DNA of 64,000 bases from Takakia lepidozioides. Taxonomy: Eukaryota; Streptophyta; Takakiopsida; Takakiales; Takakiaceae. Location: NCBI GenBank assembly GCA_030704615.1, contig CM060734.1, forward strand, positions 52,222,042 through 52,286,041. Direction: 5' to 3'. The notes under the pieces were generated by a model, which had not been told where the DNA came from, did no database searches, and worked only from the letters and a program-made list of their open reading frames with translations. The position numbers and the translations under genes are program-made. Below, one piece after another: positions 56,341 through 64,000 of the stretch (its first letter is position 1; each line of letters opens with the position of its first letter).

Positions 56341-56354
56341 CCTACAAAACATTA

Positions 56355-56491
56355 CCCGTCCTAAGGATCCGGTAAATGTTGGTGGATTACCCTTCATCAA
56401 GGGTCCGGGTATATATGAATAACCTTACCCGGATATATCTGGCATATCTGGCAGTTATATCCTGGTAAATCGTATACGTACTCAACACTGG
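56355..56491 (+). mobile_element. hAT-like element fragment, CCGGTAA/GGGTATA words
   Basis: GGATCCGGTAAATG, GGGTCCGGGTATATATG and TTACCCGGATATATCTGG precede the right terminus GTACTCAACACTG at 56491. Confidence 0.5.
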
Positions 56492-56499
56492 TAGATACA

Positions 56500-57100
56500 C
56501 CAAGTCTTTGTACCAAAAGTATGTCCAAGCATAGTTGGGCAAATGGAAAGGAGTTCTAGGCAGCATGATAATAACTTCCAATGTGCTTAGAATTAAGTGC
56601 AGTGGGAAGTTGGAACTGAGAAAATATGAGAGATAAACTATTTATCAATTTACATAGAGAAGGGTCCATCCCAGTGCCCACGCCTTGAATTGAGATATTG
56701 GGACCTCTAGCTTTGCCCTCCTTCTCAACACTTGGATTATTATGTAGGTTTTGTCGATCGATATCCTGTGCTATGAGGGTGCAATTGCCATTGCCTATTC
56801 GGTATGCAGAATCTGCAGCCCTGTTAACCTGTTAACGCTAGGGAAAGGGTCGCTTAGGGCTGATTCTGCCAGGCGCCCCTACCTGAGCCGCCGCCTGATA
56901 AAAAGACAAGGGTGGGATAAGTTGGCAAAACCGTTGGTTAGAGTTGGTATCTATCCACTATCTGAAAAGGTCAAGCCAAAATACCCACATGGACGTTGAG
57001 TTTTCCATTGAAGGCCCATGTCTAAAGTATCCACAACCGAATAAGCAACTTAGTCCAATGAACAACCACAGCCACATTTGTGGTGTGTCATATAAGGCAG
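56500..57100. other. No gene recognised
   Basis: An 82-residue frame at 56751-56999 has no family signal. The block holds no element ends that I can define. Confidence 0.45.
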
Positions 57101-57104
57101 AAAG

Positions 57105-57195
57105 GATTATGGCGAGGTTACTATGAAAGAGGTTATTCTCTCCTCTCACGATAATTAAGGGGCCTAATTTGTGAGCGATCGCTGCCGGGTATTTC
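57105..57195 (+). repeat. tRNA-derived SINE, family A, 3' part
   Basis: GGCGAGGTTACTATGAAAGA, GGTTATTCTCTCC and GCCTAATTTGTGAGCGATCG follow the order of the tails at 13.03-13.11 kb and 16.41-16.47 kb. Confidence 0.55.
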
Positions 57196-57199
57196 CCTT

Positions 57200-58755
57200 A
57201 GCCAGTGACCGAATAGGCAACGAACCGAATATTAAAGGACTTCGTTCCCTGGAAGTCGTACATTCCAGCTTAATCTCCGAAGCGAGTTCCTAGACTTCTC
57301 AATTACCCTCAAATATTGGGAGGGGATGGGGGAGGGGGGAGAAAGAAAAAGAAAAGGGCAGTTAGGATCCTTACCATCCAAACAAAATGTATGATAAGAA
57401 GCTTGCATCACTAAGTAGTAATAGAGGTACTGTGACCAAGTCCTTGTTCTCATCAGCAGCCTGATGGGCCATTGGCCCCCGTTTTAACTGTCTTAAGGTA
57501 CTCCTGCCCTCCAAGCAAGATTCACTGTGGGCCTGCCCAAAGTTGAAAGTGTCAGAGCTTTAATGACGCATGGGAAGGGTACGCTCCTCGTGTGCTCTTT
57601 AGAATCTGGCTAGCGTGTACGCCTCCAAGATGCATCAGCCTAGTGCGGAGATCAAGGCAGCAAGCAACTTGCGGTGAAGTGAAGTTTGGCAGAAGGAAAG
57701 GGGGATGTGGGACGGGACCGCTTCATCGTCATTGTTGGTTTGTGAGAGTAGTGGCTGGGATGATGTGCACGTCCAGCTGCCACCGACTGCTAGCCAGTCA
57801 TTTCATTCCATTTTAGTAGGTGAAGACGTGTATGGCAAGAGTGCGGTTGGGCTACAGGGAAAGCAACGTAGTTACTAGATACTTTGCTCTGGTTTGATTG
57901 CAGGGGAAGAAGACAATTCCTTAAAAGAAAATTTGGGTGGGTTTTGGGATTGTTTTTGGATGTTTTAGACCTAGGGTATGAGTTTAAACATTCGTAATCA
58001 GTTACTTCCCTTGCTTCTTTGAGACTCAAACAAAACGGGCTCTCTTCCATGGAGAGAAGGAACAGGAAGGGAGAAGGGGCACAAGAGTTTTCATTTGCTC
58101 ATGCTGATTTTCATGTACATGTCCTACTATTGCCTTTGAAACAGATTTCAGGATTTTGTCAGCTTCGAGTTGTGGGCATTGTCATCCATGTACAAGACTT
58201 GAGACGGATGCCCACCTATCCCTGCTGCTATCACCAACCTAAAATGTGGTAACTACCTATAACCCTATGTCAGTAATACAATCATCACAACAGCTTGTTC
58301 GCATATATTTTGGGGAGTGGCAAACTTTGAACGAACATCAATGGTCAACTCTGTTGCATTGCAAGCAAGATATATGGTGATGCTCAGTTATACTGCAGAA
58401 GTTGAACTATTGAACTTCAACATACATAGTTATGTTAAAGCTACTGTTGATATGAGGAAGAAGGGCACGGGCCACTCCATTCATGTGTGGCACTACAAAA
58501 GCAGGTCATATAACACCTCCGGCTGCTTTCGATAAGGAGCGCATAACCTCTGAGTCCACAACCAACCATACCATCAGCAGCCCAATTATGCAGCCCAATT
58601 TTGGGGTGTCCACACCACACTCCAAGCAAGATTCATTAGTATGAAATCAAAAGACTCCATTAACACACAGTATGAGTGGAGTCATAACCATGGATTGCAA
58701 GAAGTAGCTTAACACATCATGACCACATAAAAGAGGTGAAACAAAGAGGAAAAGC
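57200..58755. other. Downstream region of the FAAH gene, last exon not found
   Basis: The plant FAAH C-terminus (about 25 residues after AAVIE, usually ending near FYD) should lie here on the minus strand. I could not find it with confidence, so either it is far downstream or it has diverged. Confidence 0.4.
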
Positions 58756-58759
58756 AGAC

Positions 58760-61700
58760 CTCAATGACTGCAGCAAGCTGCAACAATGTGGCTTCTGACC
58801 ATGGCCGGCCGATGAGTTGCAATCCTATGGGCAACCCTGATTCATCGTGCCCAATCTGCATCATACCCACAACTCGTCAACACATGTTTGACAGACAATC
58901 AGACCACTTCCCCAGCTTCACAAAGTAAACTAGATGGTGTCATCCTTATCACATTTAAGAGTGCAACTTATATAGAATACCAAACAAGGGTTGAAATATG
59001 ACTTGCTCTCAGACTGCAAAAGACAGATCAATACCGGTACCGAGATAGCAGGCAAGCCTAGAAAGTTGCCAGCAATTTGAAAGCGCATCAACTTGGCTGC
59101 AAACACACACAGCACAATACACTTCTGTTACTGATCTTCTACCTGTATTGACTAGATGGGCGCACACATGCACAATATTATTTTCATATAAGAGGTAAAA
59201 CCATCTGCCAGAACATTCTTACTCACAAACATTGATCAGCCTACCTCCAATCCCATAGTTGAGCTCCCCACACTTCAGCGCATCCGACACAACTGACGGT
59301 GCTGTGGCTCTGCACATCATCATGAAAATTTTCAGTCACAGGCTGTACACTTAAGATTTCAACAAAAGCCCAGCAAGCAGAAGCGCTTACCCAGTAGTTG
59401 GTGTGACGATGACATTCGCTTTTTTGAAAATATCCATATGGTAATGCATCTGTCGAAACCTGAACAAGTCACACGAAGTAAGCAATTGGCTGAAAGGGTG
59501 TGTGCACATTAGCCACCCCAAGGCTACACAACTGAGTAAACCAGTATTCTTATTTGCCATCTCAGTTCTAATCAGATGATCAGATGGCCTACCAACATCC
59601 TTTAGCTCCCATACTCAAAAGCCCAAAAGCCATTACTTAACCCCAAACAGCTCCACACCAAGCTATCCAGGCATAAATGACTTTCAATGAAAATCCTAAA
59701 AGACGATGCTCGCCCAGACATAAACCTAGAACCTACATTGCGTTTGCAGGATAGTCTTCCTATCTTGTGCACTAAGAAGACCTAAACTTGTGAGTTGGTG
59801 CAAAACCTCATCCGCTGTGCAGAAATGAGTTCTCGATGAGAGAAGGAGTCGTAAAGTGCAAAGCCAACACGAACATCAGCCCCTGATGAATGCAATCCTC
59901 TGTCATTGCATTACATCCAATTTTTCAGTACTCACACCACTGGGGTCCAAAAAATCAGGCCGCTCCAATGCACAATCAAGGCAAACACTTGTCATATTAA
60001 TGAGAGGCTTTTGTGACTTGAAGAGCATTTTCTAGCGCAACAGAGAAACCAAAGAGTAGGACCAAAGAAGGGCAGGCACAAGAGCAATCATACGATTGTT
60101 GGTAGTCAATGCCTAGTGATGTGGAGCATTCACTGCCTATGGTAATGAAATGTGCAAGACGCATCTCCTCCAACTCTGGCACTGTCACTTCAAGCACCTG
60201 CATAAATCCCAACTTTCATTACACCTACACCACTTGACCTAAGGCCTTGCCTACCTCCTTGACCGCATACAAGTGCACATGTCCCACGGGCACAAGTGCG
60301 GCACCACTATGCTGCCTCCATTGCACGAAATATAGTAGTTGGCAAAGCGACTACAAAACAAACAAGGAAAGATGCATCCTCGAAAATGTGGATAAGGCAC
60401 AGGACAAACAGAAGGTGTACATGCCTCTTTCCAGGAAACGTACCTGCATTACGTGCAAAAGACATGCACTGATTAAGTTATGTCCAGACTGAAGCTTGCA
60501 GTATGGCATGGGGCAAGGGGTGCACACCTTACATCCATAGGCTTGCTGCAGCAGCTCTAGGGCACGATAACACGCACTTCTCACACCATCATCTGAGTCA
60601 TCAAACCACTGCAACCCTCACTCCATTCCCCTCATGCTTTGTCAGGAAAAACAATAGACCATGTAACTCACTGTAAGCATCTAAACCAGCTCCCTTGACG
60701 AGCATTGTGTTGAGCCAAGGGCGTAACTTCCTGGGACAACCAAATCCAGGTGTGCAGGAACTCTACTGTGTACTTCAAAGATGGTTGTGCATGGTCATGA
60801 TCAGGTTCTCAACCCACCTCTGTATATTTGGCAAGTTTTATGTCGCCAATTGCGTTTGAAAAACTTATTCCTTCAAGATCATTTAGTAAAGGAAGATTCG
60901 CTGGGGGCTGCCACAAGCAACCACACAATGCAGTCCCAAGTCACCACATGTCTTAAGCTGCATAGATTAAGATTACATCCTCGTGACATACAACAAGGGA
61001 GTTGAGACAAAGGCTGCTGAGTGTGAGTTATGCAGGTAACACTTACAGGCAAAGACACAATGCAATCGCCTGGAAGATGTCCATGGATGGCTGCATACCT
61101 GCATTATCCCCTACACAAATTAACACCCTATCTGACATGCCAACCCAACTGCAACTACTTAGGTTCAGAGACATTACACATTGCACAGACTAAAGCTGAG
61201 GATTTTATCTCTACAAAAGTCAGCAAGTAATGCAAAACAGAGAAGAGGGCAAGGAAATTTTGTACTGACATGATGAGTGCATCCTCCACAGTGGCAGTAA
61301 GAGTGCCCAACATTCCTACTGTCCAGTTCAATGGAAGCAGTCTGCACGCAACCGTTCGCGGTTAGCCTTACTCTCAAACTCTTCCCTCCTAGCCAGTCAA
61401 CTAAGATGTTTGAACTGAGTCAAAGCAACTAATGCACCCACCCAGCTGAAGTTGTACGACCAAAGGTTTGCTTGAAACCCACTACACCACAAAGCCCTGC
61501 TGGCATTCGCACAGAACCTGCAACCCCCATGACATTCTTGTCAGTGTAACACTTGCCTCTTCAACCAGGTAGGGATAAAGCAGTGCACATCTGCTGTTTA
61601 ACGTTCTTCCACCAACTCCAAAACCTCCCTTATATTCTGCATGGTTCAACCTTATCCAGCCCTCCATTAACTGACTGAGTTGTTAACAACATCCACCAAG

Positions 61701-63994
61701 TGCCAAACAATGTTACACACAATAACAGCACATCCCAGCCACTTCACAGAGAGATCTTTGATCCACTTGTAGACATCATGAAAGGCACACCTAATTACTG
61801 TCTCTGGCTGAGGTTTGCTCTGAAATGTCTGCCCAATCTGTTAAGGAACACAGCAGGGTAGAGAATAGGGGAAACACCTCCACCATCCACACCCAGTGCA
61901 GCAGGACAAAGGCCAGCAGCCACCGCAGCAGCAGAACCCCCTGATGACCCGCCCGAGCCCTTCTCCTTGTTATAAGGGTTACGTGTTGCCCTGCCACATT
62001 AGCCACCCCGGACTTACTCCAACTCTTGTATCACATATGTATCACCTGATAATTCAAACTCAACAAACCCAGACTCAAACAGAAACCACAAGTAAATAGA
62101 GTTATTGAGAGTCACTTGGCAGGGTACTGGGATGCAAAACGACCGGAAAAGGAGCAACATAACATGTGCCTGTAAAGATGGGCACACCTATTTGGTGTCC
62201 TTCACATGAGCTAATCTACAGGGCCCTCTTCTTGTGCTACAGGAGCTTCCCTAACGATGGAGCATGGAAAGTAAAGGAAAAGCAGAGGATGCTCCAGGTC
62301 AAAAATAGCTACCCATAGTGGGGATTAATGCCGGTGGTACCCATCCCGAGCTCGTGCATGTTAGTTTTGCCGACCAAAACAGCACCACATTCGCGCAAAC
62401 GCTTAATACACATAGCATCCTCCTTGACAACCCGTACCTTGTGCAGCCACTTTGTACCCCCTGCATGAATTTGGCCTCATTAACCTTTATATGAGGGCCC
62501 AGGTTCACTGTGTATAGACTGACTGTTGCAATGAAGGTACAAATGAACACCTTCACATCACCAAGCATACCTGTGGTTGGATGAGGCAAACAGTCAATCT
62601 CGTCCTTCACTGCAATGGGCACTCCATCCAGTGGTGACAAAGGTGTGCCTGGCATCACAAAAACCACAATCATTGTAATGTGGGGTGCCTCTAACGTCTC
62701 TGATGCATAATCCACAAAATTAGAAACACCTGGTACAAATTTGGTACACTCCCTTAATTTCTGCTGCCACTCCATTTCACAAAATCCTACTCTGCCCCAC
62801 ATTCTCATTCCCACACAAGATCCTTCTCCAAATCCTGGCAGGTCATTTTGTTCCCTCTACACTTCCATCCACCTTGTATGACTGCCCATGGGCCTTCATA
62901 CTCACAGTTCAACTGTGCATGAGCATAAGGTGTGCATGTCAATATTTGGAACTCTCTTGGTCTCTCTCTCTCTTCCCCACCGAATCTATCGCCACAGGCC
63001 CAAGAACTGAAGACTGATGGGCAGACAAGTCTTCGTATTGTTCTCCCTTAGAAACAGGAACAGACAGGAGTTCTATAAAGACCCTTCACAATGGTGGGAT
63101 TGCAGCATTGAGAAGGTGAGTTTTCTTCATGTAGTTGCTTTGGCTGCTTGTGGCCCCTCTCCCTTTGGTTTTCTTGCTTCCTCTCGTCCCATAGGCCCTG
63201 AAATAACTTTTTTGTACAGACTGGATTTAACCTCAAATGATTTTTGGGAACTCATGATAGCTGGGTGCCTTGATGAACTCCCCAATTGAGGATAAGCATT
63301 ATAGAAACATATTCAGTTGTGGCAGGATGACAGGTGGCTGTAACCCTAGTGTCAGGCATCCTAAACGAAGGCCTCGAATTGAAGGGGGACGATCGTCTCC
63401 AAGGTTTTACCCCAACCAAACCATCTGCGTGTAAAGCAGCATTTCAGTATGCACTCTTAAACACTGAGAATGCCGGTAAGGGAGAAAGTCAGCCAAGGCA
63501 GAGGTGGAACAAGAAGGTAGCGGAGTCATGGTTGAGATGAAACTGGTACTGTAACTGTGCTAACAAGAGGCACACCTTTGCTATAGCGGGCAGTGGAAGC
63601 CGCTGCCTGGGCAAGGATATCCTGCAAATCCATGCTGATGAAGAGGCTCATACTCGGCACCAGCTTATTTGACTCCTCTACAGCTGAGTAGAAGCGCTCT
63701 GCCACCTGCATGGTGCTCACCTTCAGTCCTATTCTAGGTTTGTCTGCAATATAGTACATCATGTTGCGTACTAACCATTGTAGGAGTAAGTGTGCCACTG
63801 CTGTAGGCCTGTGCATAATCACGAATGGTCCAATGCCGAAATCCATGCTTATCGTCATTTCCATTATTTGTTTCTTTGCGTGCAAAAGGCGGCAGGCATT
63901 GTAGAGCTTCAGCCACGTGGGCTGCTGGAGATGTGTCTTCCTCCACTTGTCTCACCATGCTCCCTTGCTCCTCTGCTGCAAAACAGTGGCCCAT
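58760..63994 (-). CDS. FAAH: Fatty acid amide hydrolase, plant type, 16 exons, 5' end outside window
   Basis: FAAH hydrolyses N-acylethanolamines to fatty acids at membranes. Exons: 63776-63975 (or to the window edge), 63576-63705, 62571-62648, 62313-62460, 61878-61990, 61442-61517, 61270-61341, 61047-61098, 60818-60907, 60528-60608, 60094-60197, 59807-59899, 59391-59459, 59245-59309, 59035-59096 and 58760-58855; borders are GT..AG and phases agree throughout. The amidase signature has its full Ser-Ser-Lys triad: Lys in DGVPIAVKDEIDCLPHPTTG, the cis-Ser in GSGGSSGGSAAAVAAGLCPA, and the nucleophile Ser in GVDGGGSVRMPAGLCGVVGF, split by an intron. Other family motifs: GKTNMHELGMGTTGINPHYG, FRHWTIRDYAQAYSSG, VTVPELEEMRLAHFITIGSE, MDIFKKANVIVTPTTGATAP and GLPIGLQLIGRPWSEATLLQ. 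No frame break. About 100 N-terminal residues lie beyond the window, and the last short exon is missing. Confidence 0.94.
63065..63115 (+). pseudogene. OSB-type PDF-motif exon fragment in a FAAH intron
   Basis: Antisense to FAAH, in the intron between its exons at 63576 and 62648, the plus strand reads QEFYKDPSQWWDCSIEK and meets a donor GTGAGT. The pattern QEFFxxPxxWWDNR..K is the PDF motif of plant organellar single-stranded DNA-binding (OSB) proteins. Only 17 codons are convincing; the DNR that usually follows WW(D) is changed. Probably a captured or retro-derived gene fragment. Confidence 0.5.
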
Positions 63995-64000
63995 CCTCGT

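Overview
This window looks like nuclear DNA of a land plant. Three long genes on the minus strand carry plant plastid or lipid-pathway proteins in many short exons with GT..AG introns: a PAP/fibrillin-domain gene (left end), a carotenoid cleavage dioxygenase 7 gene (centre) and a plant fatty acid amide hydrolase gene (right end). A DYW-type PPR relic, NTRC (plastid NADPH-thioredoxin reductase) fragments and a piggyBac-type transposase relic fit a seed-free plant (lycophyte, fern or bryophyte) better than a flowering plant. That placement is inference; no organism can be named from the sequence alone.

Layout. 1-6.8 kb: PAP/fibrillin gene, minus strand, running off the left edge, with LINE debris in its largest intron. 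7-18 kb: hAT-type non-autonomous elements, two tRNA-derived SINE families, a broken PPR-DYW locus (9.3-11.3 kb), a 178-bp tandem array (13.3-14.0 kb) and two NTRC exons (14.5-15.1 kb). 18.7-28.1 kb: a nested transposon block, with a decayed piggyBac transposase, a CACTA element with exact 3-bp target duplication and a deleted chromodomain Ty3/gypsy retrotransposon. 28-34 kb: sparse, with one plausible hypothetical exon and a psq-type helix-turn-helix fragment. 34.3-40.4 kb: CCD7, nine exons that join in phase into a 740-residue frame. 41.4-57.2 kb: almost wholly mobile DNA, with a MULE-like foldback element with 9-bp target duplication, two copies of a 1.4-1.6 kb hAT-like element, a nested hAT pair with a perfect 8-bp duplication, a LINE remnant and a piggyBac-type non-autonomous element flanked by TTAA. 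58.8-64 kb: FAAH, 16 exons, running off the right edge.

The most unusual signal is structural. Non-autonomous elements of several unrelated superfamilies are built inside from one short, self-complementary word repeated many times, and the word differs between families while the terminal bases stay those of the superfamily. Within the hAT-like set, elements with nearly the same ends (CAGTGTTG-GCGGG) fall into at least four such word classes. The second strong signal is a Ty3/gypsy element whose primer-binding site matches the predicted 5' end of its own transcript rather than an obvious tRNA.

Exon boundaries were derived by hand from splice consensus, phase continuity and remembered family conservation. 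No alignment or database search was run. Element ends and identities were read by eye.
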